In this document: piece after piece, positions 43,586 through 53,420 of the stretch | Layout of the letters: every line of letters starts with the position of its first letter | How positions within the stretch are numbered: the stretch's first letter is position 1 | Origin: Labilibaculum sp. DW002 | Lineage (GTDB): Bacteria; Bacteroidota; Bacteroidia; Bacteroidales; Marinifilaceae | DNA length: 64,000 nt | Direction: 5' to 3' | Assembly (NCBI RefSeq): GCF_029029525.1 | Contig: NZ_JAKJSC010000002.1 | Coordinates: 434,001-498,000 of the forward strand | Program-made: the position numbers and the translations under genes | The notes under the pieces: model-generated | Databases searched by the model: none | Seen by the model: only the letters and a program-made list of their open reading frames with translations | What the model was told of the DNA's origin: nothing

Positions 43586-43806
43586 GTGAAATAAGATCGA
43601 TTTTGTTGATGTAAATATTTCCTAGGAATTTGATTTTAGAAAATCAAATTTCTTCTTGTTTATGGCTATTCCTGCCCAAAATGATTGAGTGGATAAAAAA
43701 ATAACATTTTTTTTAGTTTATCTGTCACCCATTTTAAGGTTCTTGAATCTTGATATTGATAATCACACACACTTATGAACTATTAAAACCAATTGGTATT
43801 AAAAAA

Positions 43807-44982
43807 ATGCAAGAAAAAGAAGAACATATTATTCAATTAGCAATCGATTATTCGAAGGGGGAATTGTCGGTACAAGCTAAATTGGAATTAGAGGAGCTTT
43901 TGGCAGAAAGCAAGGAGAATAGAAGCATTTTCGATTCTTATTGTGAGAAATACCATAAGGCTCGGTCGGTTGCTTTTCTAAGTCAGCTGGATGAGGAAAA
44001 GGCGTGGGGAAGAATAAGGGGATCAATTAAAAAGCCAGAAAAGAAATCACGAAAATTACATTTGTGGATTCCATATGCTGCAGCAATAGCAATTCTGATT
44101 AGTGTTAGCACTTTCTTTTTAACACAGCATCAGGAAAAAATTCTTTCTTCGAAAGAATACAATTTTAGTGAACTAGCACAAGTAGGAAGTCGAAAAGCTT
44201 TTCTAACTCTTGCAAATGGTTCGAAAGTAACGCTTCATGAGGAGATAGAGCAACAAATTGCTGAAGCTGATGGAACAAAAATCACAAAGGATTCGGCAAA
44301 TAACATAACCTATTTGGCTAATGCGGATACAAAGCAAGAATTACTGTACAATACCATTAATGTTCCGCGAGGGGGAGAGTATTCCTTAACCTTATCGGAT
44401 GGAACAAAGGTTTGGTTAAATTCCGATACTGAATTGCGTTATCCGGTGAAGTTCTCTAAAGATAAAAGAGATGTATATCTAGTAGGTGAGGCATATTTGG
44501 AAGTTGCTCATAATAAAGAAGCTCCTTTCACAGTTCACACGCACGATTCGGAAGTTGTTGTGTTGGGAACGAAATTTAATATTTCTTCTTATGAGGATCA
44601 GGAATTTATTGCAACAACCTTGGTTGAAGGAAGTGTGCAAATTAATAACCTGACCAGCACTGAGATCCTTGAACCAGGAGATCAGTCAATGATCGTTCGA
44701 GGTTCTGCGCAAATTAATGTTGCAAAGGTAGATACAGGTTTGTATACCTCTTGGGTGAATGGAGTTTTCGAATTTGAAAATATGGAGTTGGAATACATTA
44801 TGGCTCAATTGGGCAGATGGTACGATGTAAAATTCTTCTTTAAAGAGGAACAGCAAAAACACATCCGTTTTACCGGAGCCATTAAGCGTGATAAACCGTT
44901 TGAGTTTATGTTAGAAATGATAGAACAAGTTGAACAAGTAAAATTTTCAGTGAAAGATGAACATATAATAGTGGGTCGATAA
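43807..44982 (+). CDS. FecR-type anti-sigma factor
   Basis: A 391-residue inner-membrane protein that holds the ECF sigma factor until SusC signals substrate. The cytoplasmic N-terminus (about 1-85) is followed by one membrane helix (IPYAAAIAILISVSTFFL), then the periplasmic FecR domain (NVPRGGEYSLTLSDGTKVWLNSDTELRYPVKF) and the C-terminal DUF4974 domain that contacts the STN domain of the receptor. The start at 43807 (MQEKEEHIIQLAIDY) matches relatives better than the upstream ATG at 43750. It lies 221 bases after the sigma gene. Confidence 0.92.
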   Translation: MQEKEEHIIQLAIDYSKGELSVQAKLELEELLAESKENRSIFDSYCEKYHKARSVAFLSQLDEEKAWGRIRGSIKKPEKKSRKLHLWIPYAAAIAILISVSTFFLTQHQEKILSSKEYNFSELAQVGSRKAFLTLANGSKVTLHEEIEQQIAEADGTKITKDSANNITYLANADTKQELLYNTINVPRGGEYSLTLSDGTKVWLNSDTELRYPVKFSKDKRDVYLVGEAYLEVAHNKEAPFTVHTHDSEVVVLGTKFNISSYEDQEFIATTLVEGSVQINNLTSTEILEPGDQSMIVRGSAQINVAKVDTGLYTSWVNGVFEFENMELEYIMAQLGRWYDVKFFFKEEQQKHIRFTGAIKRDKPFEFMLEMIEQVEQVKFSVKDEHIIVGR

Positions 44983-45008
44983 GAATCGATCAAAATATAT
45001 AAATAAAA

Positions 45009-45073
45009 AAAACAGGAAATATTGGCCTATTTCCTGTTTTAAGTCTAATCATTCTCATTGCATAAGCAATGAG
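45009..45073 (+). promoter_or_regulatory. Double hairpin leader of the second susC
   Basis: AAAACAGGAAAT / ATTTCCTGTTTT (45009-45040) is a perfect 12-base stem shaped like a terminator or attenuator. CTCATTGC ATAA GCAATGAG (45054-45073) is a second perfect stem ending 20 bases before the susC ATG. The first probably limits read-through from the anti-sigma gene. Confidence 0.7.
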
Positions 45074-45093
45074 TAAAACGTAACCCTAAAAAT

Positions 45094-48000
45094 ATGAAAA
45101 AAAATCGAGAATGGCGGTGTTTTTCACCGACCATTAGGAAATTCATGCTTCTAATGAAACTAACCCTATTTTTATTTTTTGCTTTTACCTTTCAGCTTTC
45201 AGCTGAAGTAAGTCTTGGACAGGCTGTTAGCTTGAGCTCTGGAGAGATTTCAGTCCGAGATGTATTTAAAAATTTAAAACAGCAAACCGGTACCTATTTT
45301 ATGTATCAGGAAGATGCTGTTAGCCACCAACTCTCGGTTGATTTAAATTTCGACGAAGCTACTTTGGAAGAAGTTTTGGATCAGGTTTGTGCTCAAACAG
45401 ATCTTCAGTATGATATTGTTGAAGATTACGTTTTAATTACAAAAGGAACTCCTGTAATTGTTGCCCCAACAGTTCAGGAAGAACGAAAAATTACCGGTGT
45501 TGTTGTCGATGATAAAGGAATTGCCTTACCAGGTGTATCTGTTATTGTAAAAGGTACAACCATGGGAGTAACAACCGACTTCGATGGTAAATATGTAATC
45601 GTTGTTCCAGACGAGTATCAAATTCTTTTGTATTCTTTTGTGGGTACATCTCCAAAGGAACACAAATTGGCAAAAGGAGAGTTAGTTGTAAACGTAACTC
45701 TTGAAAATCAGTCAGAACAATTGGGAGAGGTAGTTGTAACAACGGGATATCAAAGAATTGATCGTAAGTTATTTGCTGGTTCTGCAACAAAGTTAGATGC
45801 AAAGGAAACAAAGATTGAAGGTATTGTGGATGTGAGTAGAATGATTGAAGGTCGTTCGGCTGGTGTTCAGGTGCAAAATGTATCTGGTACTTTTGGTGCG
45901 GCACCAAAAATTCGTGTTCGTGGTGCTTCTTCAATTTACGGAGATCAGAAACCTTTGTGGGTTGTTGATGGTGTTGTTTTGGAAGATCTTGTGAATGTTT
46001 CTGCTGATGAATTGTCTTCAGGAGATGCTGAAACGTTGATTAGTTCTTCGGTAGCTGGTATCAACTCTGATGATATTGAAAGTTTTCAGATTTTGAAGGA
46101 TGCTGCTGCAACTGCACTATACGGAGCTAAAGCGATGAATGGTGTAATTGTGATTACCACTAAAAAAGGTACAAAAGGCAAAACAAGAATTAGCTATACT
46201 TCTAATTATACAGTTAAAATGAAGCCTGAGTATTCGGATTACAACATCATGAATTCAAAGGACCAGATGTCTGTATATTCTCAAATGGAAGACAAAGGAT
46301 GGTTAAATCATGCTGCAATTGCGAAAAGAAAAGATGGTGGCGTTTACTTAAAAATGTACGATCTGATCAATCAATATGATCCTGCAACAGGATTTGGTCT
46401 AGAAAATACGCCTGAAGCTCGTGCACGCTTTCTTCAAAAGTATGAAATGGCAAATACCGACTGGTTCGACATTCTATTTAAAAACTCAATTGCTCAGGAA
46501 CACTCAGTAAGTTTATCAAGTGGAACAGATCGTTCTCAAACTTATGTTTCTACAAGTTTTTACAACGACGAAGGCTGGTCAGTTTCATCAAAAGTGAAGC
46601 GTTATACTGCTAACTTTAAAAATACAATTCAAATCAACGACAAGTTAAAAGTTGGTTTTAGTTCTGTAGGTTCTATTCGAGAGCAAGATGCTCCAGGAAC
46701 AACCAAACGTGTTGATAATGTATTTGAAGGTACTTATTCTCGTTCTTTTGATATCAATCCATTTTCTTATGCTTTGAATACATCTAGAACGATGAGAGCT
46801 TACGATGACAATGGAAATTATGAATTCTACAAGAGAGATTTTGCTCCTTTCAATATCTTACACGAGTTAGAGAATAACAAAATCAAACTGAATATTTTAG
46901 ATTTAAATCTTCAAGCTGATTTAGAGTACAAGTTCAATCCACATTTGACTTATAATTTTATTGGTTCATTACGATATGTGAAGTCGACCAGAGAGCATGA
47001 AATTACTGAACAAAGTAATTATGCAATGGCTCACAGAATGGCTCCGAATTCAACGGTTCGTAAAGCAAATCAATTGTTGTATTTAGATCCTGAAAATCCA
47101 AATGGAGAGAGAGTATCTGTACTTCCTGAAGGTGGATTTTACAACAGATATGAGAACTTCTTGAAGAGTACTTATATCAGAAACGTCTTGACTTATAACA
47201 ATACGATTAAGGAAACTCACCTTGTTAATGCTTTGTTCGGACAGGAAATTAAATCTTCCGATCGTCAAGGGTATTTTAACAATGGACCTGGATACCAATA
47301 TGGTTCTGGTGGTGTGCCTTTTATCGATTACAGATATTACAAGCAAGCACTAGAAGGAAATCAGGATGTTTACAGTATGGGATGGACCTATGATCGTTAC
47401 CTGGCTTTCTTTACCAACTTGGCTTATTCTTACAAAGGAAAGTACACGATTAACGGTACTGCTCGTGTTGATGGATCAAACCAATTGGGACAAGATCGTA
47501 GTTCTAGATGGTTACCAACTTGGAACCTTTCAGCTTCTTGGAATGTAACAGAAGAAGATTGGATGCAAGATCAAACGCTAATTTCAATGTTAAAATTTCG
47601 TGGAACTTATGGTTTGACCGCTTCTATGGGAATGGCAACCAATTCGACTGCAATTTTAAGAAATCAAGTTACCAACAGACCTTATCTATCAGAAAAGGAA
47701 ACGGGAATTGAGATTGAAAGTTTAGAAAATTCTGAATTAACCTGGGAAAAACAATACGAGACCAATATAGGTGTTGATTTGGGTTTACTTAAAAACAGAA
47801 TTAGTATTATCTCGGATGTATACTATCGTCAAGGTTTCGATTTGATTGGTGTTTTGAAAACCAGTGGTATTGGAGGTGAAGGTTACAAATATGGTAACTA
47901 TGCTGATATGACATCGAAGGGTATCGAATTGACATTGAATACGAAAAATATTGTAACGAACAATTTCTCTTGGACCTCGAATCTTACGTTTGCTTACAAT

Positions 48001-48738
48001 GATAATGAAATTACAAACCTAAAGAGCAAGCCTAGAGTTTACGACTTGGTATTAGCTGAGGGTGGTGCAATTGAAGGTAGTGAGGTTCGTTCTTTGTATT
48101 CAATTCCATTTGCTGGATTAGATGAATATGGTGTTCCAACTTTTTATGGTGAAGATGGTGAAGTGACTCAGGAAATTAATCTTCAGTCGAATGTTACCGA
48201 TTACTTAAAGTACGAAGGTCCTGTTGATCCTAAAATCACTGGTGGTTTTGATAATAAATTCAAATATAAAAATTGGGCTTTAAGTGTATTTGTTTCTTAT
48301 GCTGCAGGTAATAAGATTCGTTTGAATCCTGTTTTTAAAGCGCAATACAACGATATGGATGCCATGTCGAATGAATTTAAGAACCGTTGGACCATGTTTG
48401 GAGATGAGAATGTAACGAACATACCAACCATCTTAAGTCAGAGACAAGAGTCAGACATGTACGATTACCCAATGAGTTATTACAACTATAGCTCTGCCAG
48501 AGTTGCAAACGGAGATTTTGTTCGTTTGAAATCATTGGCGTTAACCTACAATTTTCCGAAAGGAATGGTTAGTAAATTGGGTTTAAACAATGTTAGCTTA
48601 AAGGCACAAGCTACCAATCTATGGTTGATTTATTCAGACAAAGATTTGTATGGACAAGATCCAGAATTTTACAGTTCAGGAGGAGTTGCATTGCCTCAGC
48701 CAAAGCAATTTACAATGACATTGAAAGTTGGATTATAA
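45094..48738 (+). CDS. SusC-like TonB-dependent receptor with STN signalling domain
   Basis: A 1214-residue outer-membrane receptor. After a long signal region (cleavage near LSAEVSLGQA) comes a secretin/TonB N-terminal STN domain (about 45-125, ISVRDVFKNLKQQTGTYF ... EEVLDQVCAQT), which passes the substrate signal to FecR. Then follow the carboxypeptidase-like domain (ITGVVVDDKGIALPGVSVI), TonB box (GEVVVTTGYQ), plug (FQILKDAAATALYG, AMNGVIVITTKKG) and barrel. The STN domain fits the sigma/FecR pair directly upstream. Its cargo is not obvious: the operon lacks glycosidases. Confidence 0.94.
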   Translation: MKKNREWRCFSPTIRKFMLLMKLTLFLFFAFTFQLSAEVSLGQAVSLSSGEISVRDVFKNLKQQTGTYFMYQEDAVSHQLSVDLNFDEATLEEVLDQVCAQTDLQYDIVEDYVLITKGTPVIVAPTVQEERKITGVVVDDKGIALPGVSVIVKGTTMGVTTDFDGKYVIVVPDEYQILLYSFVGTSPKEHKLAKGELVVNVTLENQSEQLGEVVVTTGYQRIDRKLFAGSATKLDAKETKIEGIVDVSRMIEGRSAGVQVQNVSGTFGAAPKIRVRGASSIYGDQKPLWVVDGVVLEDLVNVSADELSSGDAETLISSSVAGINSDDIESFQILKDAAATALYGAKAMNGVIVITTKKGTKGKTRISYTSNYTVKMKPEYSDYNIMNSKDQMSVYSQMEDKGWLNHAAIAKRKDGGVYLKMYDLINQYDPATGFGLENTPEARARFLQKYEMANTDWFDILFKNSIAQEHSVSLSSGTDRSQTYVSTSFYNDEGWSVSSKVKRYTANFKNTIQINDKLKVGFSSVGSIREQDAPGTTKRVDNVFEGTYSRSFDINPFSYALNTSRTMRAYDDNGNYEFYKRDFAPFNILHELENNKIKLNILDLNLQADLEYKFNPHLTYNFIGSLRYVKSTREHEITEQSNYAMAHRMAPNSTVRKANQLLYLDPENPNGERVSVLPEGGFYNRYENFLKSTYIRNVLTYNNTIKETHLVNALFGQEIKSSDRQGYFNNGPGYQYGSGGVPFIDYRYYKQALEGNQDVYSMGWTYDRYLAFFTNLAYSYKGKYTINGTARVDGSNQLGQDRSSRWLPTWNLSASWNVTEEDWMQDQTLISMLKFRGTYGLTASMGMATNSTAILRNQVTNRPYLSEKETGIEIESLENSELTWEKQYETNIGVDLGLLKNRISIISDVYYRQGFDLIGVLKTSGIGGEGYKYGNYADMTSKGIELTLNTKNIVTNNFSWTSNLTFAYNDNEITNLKSKPRVYDLVLAEGGAIEGSEVRSLYSIPFAGLDEYGVPTFYGEDGEVTQEINLQSNVTDYLKYEGPVDPKITGGFDNKFKYKNWALSVFVSYAAGNKIRLNPVFKAQYNDMDAMSNEFKNRWTMFGDENVTNIPTILSQRQESDMYDYPMSYYNYSSARVANGDFVRLKSLALTYNFPKGMVSKLGLNNVSLKAQATNLWLIYSDKDLYGQDPEFYSSGGVALPQPKQFTMTLKVGL

Positions 48739-48847
48739 AGGAAATGATCATGAAACGTCCATTGTAAAATCATCATGAAATTAGTTAAAAGATGATCGTT
48801 TTATATTGGAAAGTTCCATCTGATAATTAAATATCAAATTAGAACAG

Positions 48848-50374
48848 ATGAAAATATTATATAAAGGTTTATTACTACTAGCAGTAGGATCGACATTGTT
48901 CTCTTGCGACGATTACCTGGATAAGGTGCCCGACAACAGAACAGAGATAAAAGAGAAAGAGCAAATTGCAAAAATTTTGGTTAACGCATATCCTAAAACA
49001 AGTTATGCTGCACTTTGCGAAACCATGTCCGATAATGTTGGAGATAAAGGAAGCGATGGTTTTCTGACTTCTGAAAATTCGGAAGCTTATAAATACGTTG
49101 AAAACTTCACAAAGGAGGATCAAAACAACCCAATTTTTTATTGGAACTATGCTTATACTGCAATTGCACATGCAAATCAGGCATTGTTGGAAATTGAAAA
49201 ATTGGAGCAAGAAGGTGTTACTGGTCTAGATTCATACCGAGGCGAAGCTTTGGTATGTAGAGCTTATACTCACTTTATGTTGGTGAATATGTTTGCTCCA
49301 GATTACGATGCAGCAACGGCATCTACAGATTTAGGTATTCCTTATGTAGAGGAAGTAGAAACTGAATTGTTGAAAGATTACAAAAGACAAACAGTGGCTC
49401 AGGTTTATGAAAAGGTAGAAGCTGATTTGTTGGAAGGAATGAACTTGTTAGATGATACTCGTTATTCAGTGCCAAAATATCACTTTACAATTGCCTCGGC
49501 AAAAGCTTTTGCTTCCCGTTTGTATTTATGGATGGGTAGAGATGCTAGCGATTATTCCAAATCTTTAGATTATGCGAATGATGTGTTGGGTGCAAATCCA
49601 GCAGCAATGCTTCGTGATTACAAAGGATTTTATGCAAGCGCAAGTTACTACGATAAGGAAGCTCAGTACACGAAAGCGACTGAAACGCCAAACTTATTGC
49701 TAAGTGAGTGTATCGATAATTGGGGATACTACTACGCTTATTTGCGTTTTTCTTTAACCGGACTGTTATCTGGCGAAATATTCGAAATGGGAGCAACTGC
49801 AACTTGGGGGTTGAGCTATGCTCATACCATTCATGGAGGAACAGATTATGCTCACTTTCCGAAGTGGAGAGTACATGAAATTAAAGACAATCCATCGGAT
49901 AATTCGTTTGTACCTTCTTTTATGATGCCACTGTTTACAACTGATGAGTTGATGTATAATCGCATTGAAGCCTTGTTGTATTTAGATGAAATTGATGCTG
50001 TTCTTGCTGATTTTAACATCTTAATAAATACTAGAGTGAAGTACTCTACAGAGTTGAGTAAATATGATATCAATCATTTTTATACAACTGGTGAAATGGT
50101 GTTTTTTCCACCTTGGGAATTACCAACCTACGAAACTCCTGAAGAAATTGCTGAGTTAAAAGGTTCTATGTTTCAATTTTATCTTGATTTGAAGCGTAAA
50201 GATTTTATCCACGAAGGAATGAGATGGTTTGATATTAGAAGATTCGATTTGGAAGTAACACACGAAACAGCAGATGGTGAAACTTTTACATTGGAAGCAA
50301 AAGATCTAAAGAAAACACTTCAGATTCCTGAAATAGCAGTTGCTAACGGTCTACAACCTAATAAAAGAAATTAA
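48848..50374 (+). CDS. SusD/RagB-family lipoprotein
   Basis: A 508-residue partner of the preceding SusC: lipid cysteine in STLFSCDDYLDKVPDNRTEI (about residue 20), helical TPR region (ALVCRAYTHFMLVNMFAPDY) and the late DFIHEGMRWFDIRRFDLEV motif. It follows susC by 110 bases. The binding preference is unknown; the accompanying metallopeptidase suggests a proteinaceous or glycoprotein ligand. Confidence 0.92.
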   Translation: MKILYKGLLLLAVGSTLFSCDDYLDKVPDNRTEIKEKEQIAKILVNAYPKTSYAALCETMSDNVGDKGSDGFLTSENSEAYKYVENFTKEDQNNPIFYWNYAYTAIAHANQALLEIEKLEQEGVTGLDSYRGEALVCRAYTHFMLVNMFAPDYDAATASTDLGIPYVEEVETELLKDYKRQTVAQVYEKVEADLLEGMNLLDDTRYSVPKYHFTIASAKAFASRLYLWMGRDASDYSKSLDYANDVLGANPAAMLRDYKGFYASASYYDKEAQYTKATETPNLLLSECIDNWGYYYAYLRFSLTGLLSGEIFEMGATATWGLSYAHTIHGGTDYAHFPKWRVHEIKDNPSDNSFVPSFMMPLFTTDELMYNRIEALLYLDEIDAVLADFNILINTRVKYSTELSKYDINHFYTTGEMVFFPPWELPTYETPEEIAELKGSMFQFYLDLKRKDFIHEGMRWFDIRRFDLEVTHETADGETFTLEAKDLKKTLQIPEIAVANGLQPNKRN

Positions 50375-50375
50375 T

Positions 50376-51227
50376 ATGAAATTATATAAATATTTATTCC
50401 TGATAATGCTTGCTACCTCCTTTGTAGCTTGCGATAAGGAAGAGGATTTAGGTGAATCCAATATCATTATTGATGATACGAAAAATGAAATTGATCAATG
50501 GATTTACGATCACTTTACGAAACCTTATAATGTTGAAATAAAGTACGAATGGGACGATACAGAGCTTGAAAATAGTAAAGTGTTAACACCACCTTCTTTG
50601 GAAAAAATCATTCCTTTTTTAGAGGTGTTGTTAGAAGCTTGGGTAGAACCTTATGCCGAATTTGGGGGAGAAGATTTTGTTAAAAAAATGATCCCTAAAC
50701 AAATCATTTTGGTAGGAAGTCAAAATATGAATACGAACGGAACCATGGTGCAGGGAACAGCCGAAGGGGGACGAAAAGTGGTTTTGTATCAAATCAACGA
50801 GTTTACTTATAGTAATTGGTCTTTTTTAAAGAGATTGATGCACATTATGCACCATGAGTTTGGACACATTCTTCATCAGGATGTCTTATACCCTGAAGAG
50901 TTTAAACAAGTTACTCCAGGCGGATATACAGCTGCATGGATGAATGTAAGTGAAGAAGATGCTTTGGATGAAGGTTTTATTTCTCCTTACTCGAAAAATA
51001 TTATTGATGATGATTGGGTGGAGATTATTGCCTACATGCTAACCAATAGTAAGTTGGAGTACGATACGCACATTCAAAGAGGTAGTTATCAGGGACAAGC
51101 TATTCTTAGAGTAAAAGAAGAAATGGTGGTTAACTATTATCAAAATGTTTGGGATATTGACATGTATGCTCTTCAAGAAAGAATTCATGAAGTATTCGAA
51201 ATGGTCCGATTGAGAGAGGACAACTAA
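50376..51227 (+). CDS. Zinc metallopeptidase lipoprotein (Peptidase_Mx1-like)
   Basis: A 283-residue lipoprotein (LATSFVAC, cysteine about residue 20) with a zincin active site LMHIMHHEFGHILHQD, in which two His and the catalytic Glu of HEFGH are present. The downstream DEGFISPYSKNIIDDDWVEIIAYML segment probably provides the third ligand, as in the putative zinc-binding metallopeptidases of Bacteroidota SusCD loci. The ATG at 50376 is one base beyond the susD stop, and a longer in-frame start would overlap susD. It should act at the cell surface or in the periplasm on proteins or peptides captured by SusCD. Confidence 0.87.
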   Translation: MKLYKYLFLIMLATSFVACDKEEDLGESNIIIDDTKNEIDQWIYDHFTKPYNVEIKYEWDDTELENSKVLTPPSLEKIIPFLEVLLEAWVEPYAEFGGEDFVKKMIPKQIILVGSQNMNTNGTMVQGTAEGGRKVVLYQINEFTYSNWSFLKRLMHIMHHEFGHILHQDVLYPEEFKQVTPGGYTAAWMNVSEEDALDEGFISPYSKNIIDDDWVEIIAYMLTNSKLEYDTHIQRGSYQGQAILRVKEEMVVNYYQNVWDIDMYALQERIHEVFEMVRLREDN

Positions 51228-51347
51228 ATTCAATAAGTTTTATACAGGTTAATCCCGAATTAGTTCTTGTAAAACTAATCGGGCTTGCCTGATATTAATA
51301 GAATGTTCATTGAGAAATGAACTGTTTAATATGAAAAATTGAACCAA

Positions 51348-52637
51348 ATGAAAAATATATATTTATTAATACTGGCAAGTTTTGTTTTGTTTACTTCCTG
51401 CGATAATGAAGTCGATGAATTGTTCGAACTTTCATCTCAGGAACGAATTAACGAGGCTACACAAGAATACAAGGATATTCTTACAGCACCAGAAAATGGA
51501 TGGTTGATTGAAGTAATTCCAACCGACGAGGCTATGGGCGCATTTAATGCCTATGCGAAGTTTACCAAGGAAGGAATGAGTTATTTGAGCAATGATTTTA
51601 ATGCTTATAGAATTGAGGCAGTAACCGATTCTTCCTTATACCGTGTGGGTTACACGCAAGGAATGACCATTACCTTCACCACATTTTCTCAAATGAATTA
51701 TTTCTCGAATCCAAACAACAGTTGGGGCGCAGGAAAAGGTGGAGATATTGAGCTTTTAGTAAAAGAAATCTCCGACGATGAAATTGTTTGTGAGGGTAAG
51801 GTGAACAAAGGATCTTATATCTTCAGAAAAGCAGGTGTGTCAGATCATACTGCAGCTTTGCAGGAGATTATGAACATGGAAACAAAGATGATCAAACAAA
51901 CTTATTTGAGTGATTACGCTTTTCCTTCTTTGATTCTTGAAGATGGTAAAAAAATTAGCTTTTCTTATAATGCTATCCGAAAATCAGTGCGAGTAAGTAC
52001 TTTTTTACAAACAGCTGAAGGATTGTTAGAAGATGTAGTCTATCATAAGGTAAAATGGGACAATAAAGGATTTACATTATTGGATCCGATTACCGTAGAT
52101 GGTAAGGATATTACCAGATTGGATTACAATGCTGATGAGGAGGTTTTTAAAACGCCAAGTGATCAAGTTCAAGCAGTTTTTCGAGTAGATCCATGGCCCC
52201 CAGTTCAAATTAAAGGAATGGCCGAGAAGTTTAATGAGATAGGTTGGGGTGATGTTATACGATACAGTAGAGGCCTGCAAACAAAGGTTAGTGATTTTGG
52301 CTTTTTATATCCTGATTTTAAAAAAATAGTGTATTGTAATCAGTATTATGGATGCGGATGGTTTTTTAATACGAGTAACTATTGGCCTTTCGCTATCATC
52401 AAAGATAAGAAGGCTACTGTACTCGATGAAGATGTAATTGCTTTTGAATACGATGGCTGTAACAACAGGTATTACACTCCTTTTAAGTTAGAAGATCGCC
52501 TAGCAACACCAGAAGGACAAGTGCTTAAGGATATTTTATTCTCTGAAAAAGGCTTTCGTTTGTTTACCTCTGATAATGAAAATATTTACCTTATTAGTAT
52601 GGATGACCCAAGTGATTGGATGATTATAAATGTCTAA
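51348..52637 (+). CDS. DUF4302-type surface lipoprotein
   Basis: A 429-residue lipoprotein (FVLFTSC, cysteine about residue 18) beginning DNEVDELFELSSQERINEA and ILTAPENGWLIEVIPTDE, features of the DUF4302 family regularly found behind a Peptidase_Mx1 gene in SusCD operons. It is beta-rich, contains no catalytic motif I can see and is probably a surface-exposed binding protein. I used the ATG at 51348 rather than the in-frame TTG three codons upstream. It lies 120 bases after the metallopeptidase. An inverted repeat CTGGTTTTG / CAAAACCAG about 35 bases after its stop may end the transcript. Confidence 0.8.
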   Translation: MKNIYLLILASFVLFTSCDNEVDELFELSSQERINEATQEYKDILTAPENGWLIEVIPTDEAMGAFNAYAKFTKEGMSYLSNDFNAYRIEAVTDSSLYRVGYTQGMTITFTTFSQMNYFSNPNNSWGAGKGGDIELLVKEISDDEIVCEGKVNKGSYIFRKAGVSDHTAALQEIMNMETKMIKQTYLSDYAFPSLILEDGKKISFSYNAIRKSVRVSTFLQTAEGLLEDVVYHKVKWDNKGFTLLDPITVDGKDITRLDYNADEEVFKTPSDQVQAVFRVDPWPPVQIKGMAEKFNEIGWGDVIRYSRGLQTKVSDFGFLYPDFKKIVYCNQYYGCGWFFNTSNYWPFAIIKDKKATVLDEDVIAFEYDGCNNRYYTPFKLEDRLATPEGQVLKDILFSEKGFRLFTSDNENIYLISMDDPSDWMIINV

Positions 52638-52789
52638 TAAGAAGAATGGAAGAATGATTATCTGCTGGTTTTGTTTGATTCTACATTCAAAACCAGTAGT
52701 TCGTCTTCTATAAATTTGTTCAAATAAACTAAATGCTGAAGTCTAGCGTATTTTTAAGAATAATAATAAGGTAAATTAGCTGTGTTAAT

Positions 52790-52987
52790 ATGAAAACGAA
52801 AACAAAAACAATTTTAGCTCTTATTCCAATGTTTATAAGTGTTGTGTGGGTAGCTACTGTTTTTGTAATGCAAATACAACAGGAAATTTGGAACTGGAAG
52901 TTTTATGCATCCTTCCTAGCATTCTTAGGTTTTACTGCGCTATTCTTAACATTTCTATTTTGGGCTATTGGTAGAGGTAAAATTTAG
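52790..52987 (+). CDS. Tiny two-helix membrane protein, paralogue of the one at 34377
   Basis: A 65-residue protein with two membrane helices (about 8-26 and 38-58) and a basic end (GRGKI). It matches the 34377 protein along its length, with the fixed core ATVFVxQIxxEIxNWKFYxSFL between the helices. The function is unknown. It lies 152 bases after the DUF4302 gene. Confidence 0.65.
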   Translation: MKTKTKTILALIPMFISVVWVATVFVMQIQQEIWNWKFYASFLAFLGFTALFLTFLFWAIGRGKI

Positions 52988-53069
52988 GATAAATATCCTC
53001 AAGTTTTGGTCGATAGACTTTATTTGTTGTCTTTGAAAATATACATAGAGGCATTAAAATTCCAAGAAT

Positions 53070-53279
53070 ATGAAACTGAAAAACTTAGATAAGAATAAAG
53101 TTTTCTGGCTGATAAAGAAAACAATTGTAACGTTTATTTTAGTGTTGGTAATGGATTATTTTGTCTTTGATGTGAAGTTAGATGTACGTGCATATATCTC
53201 TGCTCTTTTATTTGGTGTAACCTTAACTGTATGGGAATTCTATTTCCCAGCTTATGGAAAGAGTAAAAACAAAGAATAA
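53070..53279 (+). CDS. Small membrane protein of unknown function
   Basis: A 69-residue protein with two hydrophobic helices (about 15-33 and 42-60) and charged ends (MKLKNLDKNK..., YGKSKNKE). It resembles no family I know. It is 82 bases after the tiny membrane protein and upstream of a good terminator, so the two are probably co-transcribed. Confidence 0.55.
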   Translation: MKLKNLDKNKVFWLIKKTIVTFILVLVMDYFVFDVKLDVRAYISALLFGVTLTVWEFYFPAYGKSKNKE

Positions 53280-53390
53280 ATAAAAATAGAGAAGGACTCG
53301 AATTTTGTGAGTCTATAAAATATTTTTTTTTCAGATAAAAGAAAGTGGTTAGTCTTTTATTACATTTAGTAGTAGTGAATTTGAGTGATT

Positions 53391-53420
53391 GCAGCTAGAC
53401 TTGGTCTGGCTGCTTTTTTT
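53391..53420 (+). terminator. Terminator after the small membrane-protein genes
   Basis: GCAGCTAGAC / GTCTGGCTGC (one G-U pair) with a three-base loop followed by seven T residues. Confidence 0.85.

Noticed and set aside
49852-50073. Minus-strand frames within susD and other large genes
   Set aside because: They are antisense to well-supported proteins and have no independent support.
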